NCBI GenBank assembly: GCA_019916065.1 | Contig: CM034238.1 | Location: 4,676,199 to 4,740,198 of the forward strand | DNA from: Vitellaria paradoxa | Lineage: Eukaryota > Streptophyta > Magnoliopsida > Ericales > Sapotaceae | DNA length: 64,000 nucleotides | Direction of reading: 5' to 3' | Part shown: positions 20,294-44,800 of the stretch, piece after piece | How positions within the stretch are numbered: the first letter of the stretch is position 1 | How the letters are laid out: every line of letters begins with the position of its first letter | Notes under the pieces: generated by a model | The model's database searches: none | What the model was told of the DNA's origin: nothing | Seen by the model: the letters and a program-made list of their open reading frames with translations, nothing else | Program-made: the position numbers and the translations under genes

Positions 20294-21063
20294 CTTAATT
20301 AATATATCATTGAAAATAATTTTATTCTTATTAAAGGTAGTACGGCAAACTTGTCAAAATAATTAACTAAAATACTAATTCGAATTCTAAATTATTTATA
20401 ACTACTTGCTACTTGTTAATTTATATACAGTACCTACCTTTGTAATAATAATATTGGTAACTATGTTAAATCTTTGATTTATGGAGAATTATTATTGAAT
20501 TATGAATTGAGATAAAATACTTAGAATATACTGCATGTGACTAAATAAATCCCACTTAGGATTCATCACCCGGGAACATTGTCGGTTACTATTAAAAAAT
20601 GTCCTATTTCCATACAAGGTTCCATTGGGAATGTTAAAGGGTAAGAATAAATTAAGTCATTCGGTGCTAAAGTTATCTTTTGCAATGCGGTGGTAGATGG
20701 GTAGAAATAGTCTTTTTGGTGGAGATGAGAACATATGCATTTTTTTTTAGATGCTCCCTTCTGACCTGACCAGTCAAGTAGCCGGTCGCGACTGCTATGT
20801 TTTTGGTGGGTGACACTGTCGGAATGCATTTGATGCCAAGCTCGTAAAGTCACTAGTTCCCAATATTAGGGGTAGAGGATGATAGAAGTATAATTACCCT
20901 AGGAGGATTTAGATTAAACCCATTTATCAAATTTTACTATGACTAGCAACCTCTCTTGTTTATGTATGAATGATGTGTTGGAATTATTTAATTACATTTA
21001 ATTCATTTAGAAGAATATTTTATAAAAAGATATAAAAAAAAATATGAAACCTGTATCGCTATG

Positions 21064-21125
21064 AGGTTTGATCCCGATACCTTAAAATTTTGAATCTGAG
21101 ATCCCTACCACTGCGACACCAATTT
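21064..21125 (-). repeat. tRNA-like (pol III box-bearing) sequence
   Basis: The minus strand reads ggtgtcgcagtggtaggg (A-box-like) and gggatcaaacctc (B-box-like), about the distance seen in a tRNA. No complete cloverleaf. This is the second such relic in the same insertion. Confidence 0.45.
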
Positions 21126-21886
21126 CATTGTGGTATAAACAACAACATTAAACTATTTGACGTGTAAGTAAAATAGTAGTTACAGCGACGGTCTCGTCAA
21201 TTGTTGTAAGTATAATTTACATTATTCAGTTGGGATCTATTGAATTTTTTGTTGCATGAATAGTATGTCACCTAATCACATTCACTGTATTGGGTCACTT
21301 AATACAATGTAGTATTATGACGACTGCATATAGGCACCTAGGAGGTTCTGATTACTGGGCTTTAGTAACTCACCAATTTGTGGGAATATTTTTTTCAGGA
21401 TATTAAGCACATGGATACTGAAGATGAACTAAAAAAATAATAATTTTTCTTAAATATTCTATCAGAAAAGCTATTTATTTTTTTTTCTTGCTCAGCACTG
21501 GAAGTTTTTATTTATTATTGTGGTCTGCAATAATAAATGTTGAGTGATTGTAATCATTAAGTTTAGACATAATTTACTTTTATTTGGTATATAATGTTAA
21601 TCGCGTGATTGAGATGCTTAAATGGCTCTATAATACTATTCTCTATCTTTATTTTGTACTCTGCAGTTGAATTCTACCAAATGATTCAGTCTAATGGCTT
21701 ATAAATATTGGTTGGGATAAACTAAGGATTTAGAATATCTTAAATTTTTATTGCGAGTCAACTCTAGTTTGGAGAAAATTTTAGGGTGTGACGGTGTGTT
21801 GTTATCATATTATTTTTATACACAACAAATAATCTCAAATCACTCTTGGGAATTCGAGTTATGAAAATTCAGGGTGTGACAATCCC

Positions 21887-23294
21887 ACTACTCATTGTTA
21901 AAATAAAATTTGTTTCCATATCCATTCCTGCTAAGTAATGAATTCCCAATCTCCGTCCCTGTTTACCCACCAAACATATTAACTATTATAAATTATATAT
22001 TATATATAATAAATATTAGAAATTATTATAAATATTATATATATTAAACAAATATGCATATTTTTTATATATATTAAATAAAAATATATATAAATTAATA
22101 AATAAATATTTAAACGAGTACGGGGCGGGGTAGGGACTATCGTCCCCATACTCGTTTAGATAATATCTTAAAATTTTCATACCTGTTCTTGTCTCTACTA
22201 TTAATATTCTCGTACCCTCATAAAACGAAGTGGATAAAGTGAATATTCGTCGAATACGGGTAAATATGACATCCCTATATTTAACCAATTGATTAGCTTT
22301 TTTCACTTCATTTGTGGGTAGGGAAGTGCACTAAATAATAAAAATTACATTTATTTGAGTTAATCAAAATTAAAGTTTGTCTGAGTTATCCACCGACTTG
22401 AATGTACCAACAACAACATTTTTTCTAAATTTATAAATGCGTATTGCGAAACATCAATATAATGCTACTACTTTTAGTGTTATTTTTTGAATTTTTCTTT
22501 TTTTTTTTCCACGCCAATAACAACTAGTAAAATGTAACTAAAAAATCACAACAAATCCATCAACTTATATTAATTTGAAATACCAAAAATGGTAATGTAC
22601 AGCATACACCATATATAAATTACAAACATTCAACTGTGACATTTTATCAAATTCATATCATAATTTTATTAAATTTATATACTTGCGTATATGTTATTAG
22701 TATGATACCTAAAATATGATACACATTGTTAACTTAATCTACATAAACAAACCACCTTATGTATAAAATGCACAAATCTAACTGTGATATTTTATCGTCG
22801 TGCATTGTGTATATATAATTTTAACTAAAATTTCATTATTTTAGTCAGGATTAACTCATCACTATACAAATAATACTAAATTCATATTTAACTTAACACT
22901 AATTTCTAACAATCATACGTTGATACACTTAAATGTTACATTAATATACCTTTTATGGAATAAGCTTCATTTAATAGAAATAGAGGGATACAAATGTTTT
23001 AAGATAACTTATACTAATGAAGAATCAAACTCTACTTTGCGGGAGATGAACAAGTATTTTGCTAAGTCTTTTTTTAATTGATCCGTGTTCTTTTAGATAA
23101 AGGTAAATGATTAACTTTGGTTATTTAGCTTTTTTTAGTTGATTATTTTAGTGAATGTTAAATTAATTTTTTTAGATAAGATAAAATGGTAAACTTTATA
23201 TACCATAACAAAAATACAGCTGATATGATCATTTTTCATCCAAAACTCTTACAGTAAACTAACAAAGGGATTGAGGCTGATAATATTTTAAAAT
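21887..23294. other. Intergenic AT-rich DNA with an older repeat
   Basis: 21887-22285 continues an older dispersed repeat with cgagtacggggcggggta and cgtccccatactcgtt flanking an AT-rich core; its class is unclear. The rest shows no gene. The short minus ORF at 22016-22306 overlaps this repeat and is not supported. Confidence 0.4.
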
Positions 23295-24055
23295 AGAATG
23301 AATTATATCTACTTTTCGTAATATTAAGATAATTACGCTTGTATCTCTTAATATCTAAAAATCATACTTACTTCTTTTATTTTAAAATATTATTAATATT
23401 AACTCATTTCGTTAATTTTACAATAAAACTTACCAAATATTAAATTAACTAAAATTTTTAAGTTCTTTTTCTATTTTAGCCATCTATCTCTTACATTTGC
23501 GTTAGTTTTTTTTTTTTTTTTTTAATTTTGGTTACTTAACATTTTTTTGTTAAATTTTAACTGCTAATTTAGGCGTCATTTAGAGTTCCAACTAAGTTCA
23601 AAAGTTCTAACTTTTTCAAACTTAAAAAAATTCTAATTTTTAAAAAAATTTGTCAAAATCCATTGAAACAAACCATTATAGTATGTTTCAACAGATTTTG
23701 ATAGATTTTTTAAAAAGTTAGATTGACATTTGTACTAAAAAATTATACAAAAACTCCAAAAGTTTTCAAAAATTTTTACTAAAATTTTGCTAGAGTTACT
23801 TTAATTTTTAACAAATTTATATCAAATTAAATACAATTATCTAACTATTATTTTAAAATAACCTTTTACATTTCAAATTTCAAAAAATTTAACTTTTGTA
23901 AAATTGTAATTTTTTCGCCACTCCATACGGCCTCTGAAGAGGAGAAGTCAATATTAATAAAATTTTAAAATGACAGATGTAAATATATTTTTTATATGTT
24001 GAGAGGTATAAATACAATTACTTAAGTTTTGAGGGGAGGTAAGTATAATTTACCC
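23295..24055. mobile_element. MITE-like element with long inverted repeats
   Basis: The left arm (about 23300-23405) and right arm (about 23940-24055) are inverted relatives. For example, tattttaaaatattattaat on the left matches the complement of attaataaaattttaaaatg on the right, and the right end is ggtaagtataatttaccc. The middle is low-complexity. A related element lies at 54440-54885. Target duplications were not resolved. The end type resembles the 'gggtaaattatac' MITEs common in dicots. Confidence 0.45.
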
Positions 24056-24229
24056 GATATTGATATATATTTTTTATGACCCCTTTTACTTTTCTGATAA
24101 AAAACTTGCGGACAAGAAAAACAACTTATTTTTTATTCTTCTTCTTCTTCTCTCATTTCATCCCTCCCAAACCGACCGACGGCAATTGTGGATCAAGAAC
24201 TGCCTAAAGCTTAATCGAGATCGTTAACC

Positions 24230-25822
24230 ATGAAACTGAGGCTTAGATCTCTCGAAACCAAGGAAACCATAAGAATCCAATTACCTCCACCTTGCTCGCT
24301 TCAACAACTGAGAGAAGTCGTCTCGCAGAGAGTCTCGTCTTCTTCTTCGTCTGCTCCGGCTTCTGTACACCTCTCTCTCAACCGGAAGGACGAGCTTCTC
24401 AGTTCTTCGCCGCAAGACTCTCTCCAGTCTCTCGGTGTTACATCAGGTGATCTTGTCTTCTTCACTTTCAACCACAATGCTTTTTCCTCCGAAACCCTAA
24501 TTGTTCAGTCTAATAATAGTAATTCTGAAGAGTCTCTGGTTCCGCAACCCAATTCCCATAGCGAACGAACCATCGATCAGAGCCTAGGTTTGAATACCCA
24601 GAAGGACGAAACCCTAGATTTTGATTCGGCGAAGGCTGAACCCGTGAAAGAAGAAACCCTAGGTTCTGAATCCGGGAAGGGTGAGATTAAACTAGGAGAA
24701 GGTCAAATCCTAGGTTTGGGTACCCAGATGGAGCAAACTCCGGCCATGTCTGGAACAGAGAACATGGAGATTGATTTTGAGAACAATGATGATGGGTCCA
24801 TGCTAGAGGTGGGGAAGTCGTTTTCTGTGCCTTGTTTCCTTAGGAAAGTGTTCTGGAAGGAGGTGGGCGAAGGCGGTGGTGGTGACCACAAGCTTTTGGT
24901 GATTGCTGTCCATGCTGTTCTTTTAGAGTCTGGTTTTGTTGGTTTTGACCCTGTTTCGAGGATGAAGGTTGAAGGGTTTCATCTTTCAGACGAATGGCCT
25001 TCGATTGCATTTACCATGTCTCTGTGGTACACCCTTCCTGAGATTATTGACCGAGGTCCTTCTGCAGCACATAATGGGGTTGAAACAGTTGTATTGAAGA
25101 TTCAGAGTTTGGGAAAATACGTCAACATTTATGGATCTTTATCTAGGAATGGTTCTGGGCCATATCGGGTGTGCTTGGATGAGGATCGTGTGGCTTTCTT
25201 CTTGAACCTTATCTGGGCGAATTGTGACAAGATTGAGGAGATTAATGGAAAAGACAGCTCCTCTAATTTGTGTCCCGCGAAGGAAGTTTTTGAATTTTGG
25301 AAGAATGTGAAGGATAGACTTGCATTGCCCCTCTTAATAGATTTATGCGAGAATGCTGGCTTGGCTCCTCCACCATGCTTTATGCGCCTCCCGACTGATC
25401 TTAAACTCAGGATTTTGGAGCCTCTCCCTGGTGTTGATGTTGCTAAGGTGGGTTGCGTTTGTTCAGAATTGCGTTACTTGTCTTCAAATGATGATCTGTG
25501 GAAGCAGAAGTTTTCAGAGCAGTTTGGCAATGCAGAGGGATCGCAGTCAGGGAGCCACTGGAAAGAGAAGTTTGCAGAGTCCTGGGTGATTAGAAAGAGG
25601 AGGAAGACAGTTGTGTCGGAAAGGCTCCCGGGTGTAAGAGGAGAGCCTTTTCCACTCTGGGTACCAAGAATCATCAGAGATCCTTATCCTCTTAGGGTTC
25701 CAAGATTTATAGGTGGAGATTATGACCTAGGGCCCATATCTCTGGGGCTGGGGCGGCCTGCTAGATCTGCTCCTCGGCGGAATGTCATGCCTCACTGTAA
25801 TCTGGGAGGACGCAGTGCCTAG
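24230..25822 (+). CDS. SKIP22: F-box protein SKIP22-like (FBXO7-type)
   Basis: An intact single-exon gene of 530 residues. The N-terminus (1-81, MKLRLRSLETKETIRIQL, HLSLNRKDEL, SLGVTSGDLVFF) is a ubiquitin-like fold as in Arabidopsis SKIP22. Residues about 85-190 form an acidic, low-complexity linker with repeated KxETLxxxSxK-like units. Residues about 195-350 resemble the PI31/FP-type domain of FBXO7. The F-box lies at about 385-430 (MRLPTDLKLRILEPLPGVDV, VCSELRYLSSND, LWKQKF). The tail ends RRNVMPHCNLGGRSA, conserved in the family. F-box proteins bind SKP1/ASK within SCF ubiquitin ligases. The start is preceded by a CT-rich leader and fits the family N-terminus. Confidence 0.9.
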   Translation: MKLRLRSLETKETIRIQLPPPCSLQQLREVVSQRVSSSSSSAPASVHLSLNRKDELLSSSPQDSLQSLGVTSGDLVFFTFNHNAFSSETLIVQSNNSNSEESLVPQPNSHSERTIDQSLGLNTQKDETLDFDSAKAEPVKEETLGSESGKGEIKLGEGQILGLGTQMEQTPAMSGTENMEIDFENNDDGSMLEVGKSFSVPCFLRKVFWKEVGEGGGGDHKLLVIAVHAVLLESGFVGFDPVSRMKVEGFHLSDEWPSIAFTMSLWYTLPEIIDRGPSAAHNGVETVVLKIQSLGKYVNIYGSLSRNGSGPYRVCLDEDRVAFFLNLIWANCDKIEEINGKDSSSNLCPAKEVFEFWKNVKDRLALPLLIDLCENAGLAPPPCFMRLPTDLKLRILEPLPGVDVAKVGCVCSELRYLSSNDDLWKQKFSEQFGNAEGSQSGSHWKEKFAESWVIRKRRKTVVSERLPGVRGEPFPLWVPRIIRDPYPLRVPRFIGGDYDLGPISLGLGRPARSAPRRNVMPHCNLGGRSA

Positions 25823-27457
25823 TCTGGCTAGTTTAGTTTAATTTTCCTTTGATCATCGTTGTCTCAATGGGGGTAGTATATATATATATATATATACATA
25901 AATATATGTAATAAGTTTGTGTATATCTGGGAGTGCTTTGTTAGATCTCCTGGTGACGGGGAGTTGTATGTAAAAAGTTTCATTTGGTTGTTAAGCAAAG
26001 CACTACAACTGTGTTCAGTTTTTACTTTGTTGTGGCCACTTTGACAGGGTTAAATTTTGTTTTCTGCACAGAAGCTGAGTCTTAACTTGCATATCCATGT
26101 GGCATGGCGAGGTGAAATGCAATTGTTATGTGATGTTTTTATGCATTTGGTAGTGGCTTGAAGCCTTATGACGCGCAGCTCTGGCTTCTTCCTTGAAATT
26201 CAATCGAGGGAGTCGGTATTATAGTTAATTGATTAAATATTGGATCTCTTACATCTGGAGATGTAATCAGTTTGATTTTTGAAATTAAACTGATAAAATT
26301 TTACTTATTATGTTTGGGCTGAAGTCGTTCTCCACAAGCCGCAATTGTGATAATTTGAGAAGGTAAAATCACTTGATCGCTTGTTAGTATTGGTTTCGAA
26401 AATATGTTTTTTTCTTTTTATTTTTTTAAAAGTGCGTTGAAAATTCGTCTGTAATAATGATTAATTATAAAAAGAGAAAATTTTATAATTATAAAAATAT
26501 AATTAATGGCAATTTAGAATAAGAATTAATTAAAATTTGATCTTAGAATAGAATGATTGTGTTTTTTTTTTTTTTTTCAAAAGAATATAATGATTAAAGT
26601 TGGTTCATGCATAGATGATGTGTTAAAGTTGTATAAAATTGTAAAAGTTAGTGTGTGTTTGGAGTGAAAAAAAGTGAGATAAATTGAGAGTTCGTAATGC
26701 GTGTCGTAAAAGAAAAAAGTTGATATGATATAAAGTTAACAGAGGTTTATAGAGTTTTTTGTAGTTTTTTTGAAAGAAAAAAGTTGATGTGATATAAAGT
26801 TAACAGAGGTTTATAGAGTTTTTTGTAATTTTTTTCAAACCAAACGGAGCCTTAGCGCTCGTTTGGAGCCATAAAAAAAAACCAAAAAATTCAAAAAATT
26901 TCAAAGGTTTTCAAATTCCTCCAATCACATTTTGCCACCTATCATTTTTACATCACATCAATCTCATCCATTAGTTTTTTTTATTTTTTGGGACTCCAAA
27001 CGCTCTCTTAATGTCTCTTGTTTTTGTGCAAAGAATTTAAATTTCACAGTATTGTAATTTATATTTGTAAATATTTATAAAATTTTGTATTGTTTTGTTT
27101 AATTCCAGACATTACCATTAGAACTCATCTAAATCTGAGCTAACCTGTTATTTTTGGTCTTTTTTGAAATTTAAAACTTTATTTTAGCAGAATTAAGGAA
27201 GCCCACAAGTCTAGTAAAAAATATATAGTGTATCATACAGAGTGAGGTTGACAAGACTCGCCTGTTGCACAGAAAATTCGTTCCCTAGTCGGCAATTTTA
27301 TACATCTTCGTAACCGAACAAGAACAACCTCGTTGGCAAAGCCGAAGAAACACTCTTCAAAGGTCTTCCCCAAGTTCCAACTACCCTGTCGATTCATATC
27401 GTGCATACGCGTGTAAAATCACCAATTCATCTCAGTCGTCACTACTTCCACACAGCC
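25823..27457. other. 3' flank of SKIP22-like gene and intergenic MITEs
   Basis: Contains the likely 3' UTR (to about 26040) with a (TA)n run near 25880, then AT-rich DNA. Two MITE-like stretches are present: about 26652-26852 (...ttcgtaatgcgtg...; ends in tttggag and ccaaacggagcc) and about 26858-27008 (ctcgtttggagcc...actccaaacgctc). No gene is seen. Confidence 0.5.
26711..26838. repeat. Tandem duplication of 64 bp inside a MITE
   Basis: The unit agaaaaaagttgat...gttttttgta occurs at 26711 and again at 26775 with about two differences. It enlarges one member of the short MITE family. Confidence 0.85.
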
Positions 27458-36904
<9,447 letters not shown>

Positions 36905-37415
36905 TTTCTCCACTTTCCCTAAAGAGATAGTGTGGTGGATGATTCCAAACGTGAGCAATCTCTTCCCTGAAAGAGAAACGGAGAATTCAACAAGATGGCA
37001 TCAGATTTGGTTCTTCTCTTGGGAGGTCATAAGAATTCCTGATTGAAGATTTTTAATACAAGCCCCTGATTCCTGTTCTGATATCTGTTGCATGGATATT
37101 CAAAGCCAGGATGAGTCATTCGTCAGCACAAAGCGTTTATTCTGGTTTTTTGCTCTTTTGCTGTCAGTCTATAGATCATTATGTAAGACACTCATATATG
37201 ATGCTTGTTAGCTGTAATTATGGGTTGCATTTGGCGAATTTTCAGGCAAGTGAAGTGAATTGAACTAGTTTTGAGAATTGCCTTCCTGCTTATGGTTCAC
37301 AATGTGAACTTCACTACCATCTTTTGTAGCGCTTGTTTTGGCTGCATCAAGAATTAAGAGAGAGATGACAATTTTGATCTGCTAATGGGGCGGGTTCGAG
37401 AATAAAAATAATTAA

Positions 37416-37753
37416 GGTGACATTTGAGTTGCTTTTTTATTTTTTGTTTTTAGTTTTAGTTTTTTATTTTTTATTTTAAACTCATTTTTCATTTTTTGCT
37501 TCTAAAAATAAAGAAAACAATTCAAAACGCATTTGGTCACTTGTATTTTTAAAATTCATTTTAAAAAACAGAAAATGAGTTTAAACATTAAATAAAAAAT
37601 TACAAAAAATCGTTTTAAATATTTTTAATTCAAAATAAGAAAAATTTTAAAACAAAGAAAATAAAACATTTTTTGTTTTTCTTGTTTTGGAATTTTGAAA
37701 CATAAAACATATAAAATAAAAACAGAAAATAGAAAAGTAAACTAAATATCACC
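37416..37753. mobile_element. Tourist-like (PIF/Harbinger) MITE, copy A
   Basis: 338 bp, ends GGTGACATTTGAGTT and AACTAAATATCACC, target duplication taa at 37413-37415 and 37754-37756. The interior is a quasi-palindrome of T-rich then A-rich sequence. Copies B and C lie in the AAP pseudogene introns. Confidence 0.78.
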
Positions 37754-38081
37754 TAAACTATTCATCGAGGTCAAATCTAAAAATATATCGTAATTATCTC
37801 AATCACCTGTTGATCTAGTACCTATTTTTATTATCTGATTATCGATCTTAATTATTAGTGTAGTACATGGTACCTGTCTTTATTACTCAATACAAAATAT
37901 GAATTTTATCTTTATTTCTTTGTTGTTGACTTACACAAATTTTTTAGGGTAAAAAGTGCAAATAGTGTTAATTTTAGGTTTTTACTTTTATCAGGTTTCT
38001 ATTTAATAGACTCTACATTTCAAAAAAAATATTAATGAAGTTTTAAATTTGGTGGTTTTTTTTTTTTAAATTGAAGCCCTC

Positions 38082-38712
38082 CAACTTTCCACAACTATTA
38101 ATACTTTTCATGAAAATAATTGGAAAATCCCTTCAACTTTCCACAACTATTAATACTTTTCATGAAAATAAAAAGAATTTTCTAATAAATTTAATTTTGC
38201 ATACTTCAATATTCCTTAAATGCTCTTTTTAACCTCTTAATATCTTTACATTTTTTTTATATTTTAAAATTTTCATTTAATTACAAGTTATTTACTTAAA
38301 AACCATCTAAAACTAGTCATATAAAATTTTACAAGAGTTCCAATAATTTTTATTTTAAATTTTTTGATAATTTATATAAAATAATATATATATATTTTTA
38401 TTTTTTTTAAAAAAATCACACAAGTGTGTGAATCTACATTTAGTCTATACTATTATATAAAAGAAAGAGAAGGACTATACTATAACTACTAATATTTTTC
38501 ACAAAAATAAATTTTTTAGTAATTATCATTAATTAAGTAAAATTTAATTTTACATATTTTAATATTCCTCTAATGTCCTTTTTAATCACTTACAACTTGT
38601 ATGTTTTTTATTTTTTTAAATTTCATTTAATTATAAATTATTTACTTAAATATTATTTAAAATTAATCATTTAATATTTTACGAGTGTCTCAATAATTTT
38701 TTATTTTAAATT
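38082..38712. repeat. Nested direct repeats upstream of the tubulin gene
   Basis: A 52-bp tandem duplication (caactttccacaactattaa at 38082 and 38134) is followed by a diverged direct repeat of about 175 bp (38195-38370 and 38535-38712; shared aatattcc, catttaattataa-type and ttttattttaaatttt words). The stretch 38755-38800 (ggtggggtcgattatctgga) resembles an RTE LINE 3' end. A (TA)n tract of about 16 units lies at 38837-38868. Confidence 0.6.
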
Positions 38713-38831
38713 TGTTTTTGTAAACCAAACTAAATCAAATCAAATTAAACTAAGTTTTTTCTTATTAGGTGGGGTCGATTATCTGGATTTGACGACGATA
38801 ATCAATGTTTGGTAATGTATATAAAATTAAT

Positions 38832-38874
<43 letters not shown>

Positions 38875-39068
38875 TAAAAAAGCTAACCATGGTTAAGAAT
38901 TATGGTTAGGATCACAGATCTCAGACAACCGTCGATTTCGAGCGTCCGTTCCGTTCCCCAGCTACCTCTGGGTAATGGCCCATCTCTCTTCCCGCCATAA
39001 ATACCCTGAGCAGGGGGAGTCTTGCGATCAATCAATTAGGAGGCGTCTTGATAAACGTCCTTGTTTGA

Positions 39069-41895
<2,827 letters not shown>

Positions 41896-44800
41896 ATGGC
41901 GGTGGGTTTGCCTTTTGTCTGATGGTTTTAATTACGCCATTGCTATGATATTTGATAAATATTATATTGCTATGATATATTCTTATGTTCTGAACTTCAA
42001 TGTTGAAGAGTGATTTTTTTTTTTAATTCGGAATTCGCACTGATTTATTGTAATTTTTAACGAATTGTGTAGCTAATGGTAAACCAAATGTGCTTGAATC
42101 CACTCACAAGATACAAGTACCGGATAAGACAGAGTAGTAGTTAGCGAGATTCAAACTCAAAACATCTGAGTTTTTGATTGGTCTTAAGAATCGCTGAGTT
42201 ACCATAACTTGTTGTTGAAGAGTGATTTCTTGAACTCGTTGATGTTTGGTGTCTGTGCCAGGAATGATCCTATCATGGCCATGGTGGCTTCATCAGAGTG
42301 TTGAATGTGAGAGCTCTGAACTTGCTTTCAATGAAAGCCTCTTGTCAATACGAAGCAATTTCCTTTTACCAAGCCTGCATATTTTAAGGGTAGCAGTGTC
42401 TTTTTTCCCAATGCGCTAATCCAAATTTGGGAGAAAACGTTTGCTTTCTTAGACTTGGAAAAAGACACTGGCCCTTGGCTAGCCTTAAGTTTTAGCCTTT
42501 TTATATCTTTGATTTTTCGAGCGATTTCTTTTTCTTTATTTTTATTTTTATTTTTATTTTTACTTTTAGTAGCCTTTTAAATACGTTATTTGCATTCATA
42601 AAAAAAATTATGACAAAATTTGAATATAGGAGAATTCCTTTTTTTTCCACTTAAAACCTTTTTTTAAATATGCTGACATGTCAAAAAGTTAATAACTAAA
42701 AAACTATATTTTAATAAAAAAATTATATAAAATGAAAGAATAGCTACAGTTACTTGGGTTTAAGCAAACTGGCTTTGGCTGTATTCGGCAGATTTTGCTT
42801 TTAAAAAAATGGTTAAATAAAAGGAAAATGTAGTCAAGAAAAATGCTGGTTATTTTTGGATTCACCAAACTAGGGCTTTGACTGTATTTCATGTTTTTAT
42901 AATAATTTGATTTATTTTGCCACTTTTTTTTTGTTTTAAAATGGTATTTTTATCAAAAATTATTTTTTTAATAAATATAAATAATTTTAATTAAAAAAGT
43001 TATATAAGATAAAAAAATTACAAAAAAAATATTGTTAGAGTATAACATATTTTAACAATGATGTGACGATAACATGCAATCATGAAATACATTTGAGTTA
43101 TTAATATATATATATATATATATATATTTTAAATTTGATGCATGTGATTCACATCAACAACTATAAATAAGTAGAAATGTGCACACATATTATTATGTTA
43201 TTTGATTGTATTTGTGTAGTTTAATTTAGGTTAAAAAACAAAATAATTTAGTGGGTAAAAATTTTAAAATAACCTAATTAAATGTAATTATTAGAAGTTA
43301 TTTGATTAAAAATTTGAATTTAATAAAAAGTTGAAAGGTATTTTAAAAAATTAAAAAATTTCATCAAATTTAAAGTTTCATTAATATTTTAATTTTAGTA
43401 ATACTCCTGGTATTTTCTTTGTAGTAATATAAATAACATTAATCTCCTAGTTTGTAGGATAACAAAATAAATCAATTTCTTATTAAATTCGATGGTTAGG
43501 GTTTAAACTAAAATTTCACGAGGAACCATAGAGCAAGTTACATCTCTTGCGCATAAAACTTGATTAGAGCCGGTAATTATATTATGCATTTGGAATGTTG
43601 AATTTGATTTAAAATTTTTAATTTTTTCAAAAATTATAATCAAAAATTATTTACCTTTTCTTAACTCTCTCACACTAAAATTTTTTAAATTTTTTTAAAA
43701 ATTTTATCAAATTTTTAATACTTTTCGAGAAACACACTATTCAAAAATTCAAGATTTGTATACTTTTTATTTTTATTTTTTGTGCTAAAATTTGACACTC
43801 TAAACAGGTATATAATTCAAATCTATTAACCCGTCCAACATATAACCATTTAGGATTCAAAAAAAAAAAAAAAGATAAATATTTAGCATTTTTTTTGTGT
43901 GCATGGCAATAACTCAAAAGTTATTAAAAATTCTTAAAAATTTCTCTAATTTTTTTACCAAATAACTAGAGATTCTTAAAATTCTTGAAAACTTTCTTCA
44001 CTTTTTACCCAACAATTAAAAGTTCTTAAAAGTTTATGAAAGTTTCAAAATTTTATCAAATATATAAAAGTTACACTTAACAACTTTTACCAAAAATTCT
44101 TAAAAATTTTACTTCCAAATGAGTCTCAAAAAAATAAAAAAAAAATTGAAACTAACTGATTTTGAGTTCTATTAAAAAATTTATGGGATCATAATTGGGT
44201 TGGTTCAGAATAAATCGGTTGACATTGAAACCCATATAACAACCTCTCTCTGTTAATAAATAAGTTTTTATCACATTTTAAATTTGCACTTGGCTTCCGC
44301 TAAAGCAATGCCCAGAATTCTTGCAGTGATACAAGCAGCGGTAGCAAAGATCTGCAAGAACTGTTGAATGGCGAGCCGCTCGTTGGTCGAGAAATTCACA
44401 GTTGTAAAGTCAATTTTGTTGCTGCAACAGGACATAGCTCTTTCATGGCAATTATTGATGTCGATGTAAAGCTAGAGTGAGACTTACGTCGAGCAAGGTA
44501 CTTGGCTGAGTGATAGTCGACTTCACTTGCCTTCTCATTCACCCGAATTTAAAATCTCCGAGTGTTCCTTCCCCTTCTTCACTTATTTATTAAAAAAAAT
44601 AAAAAAAAGACTTACGTCTCGTTCAATATGTACTAATTTATCTTTTAGTGTAAAATTTATATGAATTTTTACATATAAATCTCATTATATATGTAGAAAA
44701 AAATTTTAATTTTTTTGAATTTAAAACTTAGAAGTAGAAATTTGTATAATTTTTGTATCGGAGGACAAACCTATGTATCGAACATGTCTTTTCCTGAAAT

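Larger units (their letters stand above)
18167..21881. mobile_element. 3.7-kb non-coding insertion with inverted-repeat-like ends
   Basis: The left end TGTAATAACCTGAAT and the right end ATTCAGGGTGTGACA are imperfect inverted copies. They are flanked by the 5-bp duplication atccc at 18162-18166 and 21882-21886. Five-base duplications suggest an LTR-type or similar integrase, but I could not find two long direct LTRs. No ORF of recognisable function lies inside. The interior holds a 99-bp tandem repeat and two tRNA-like stretches. Its class is left open. Confidence 0.55.
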
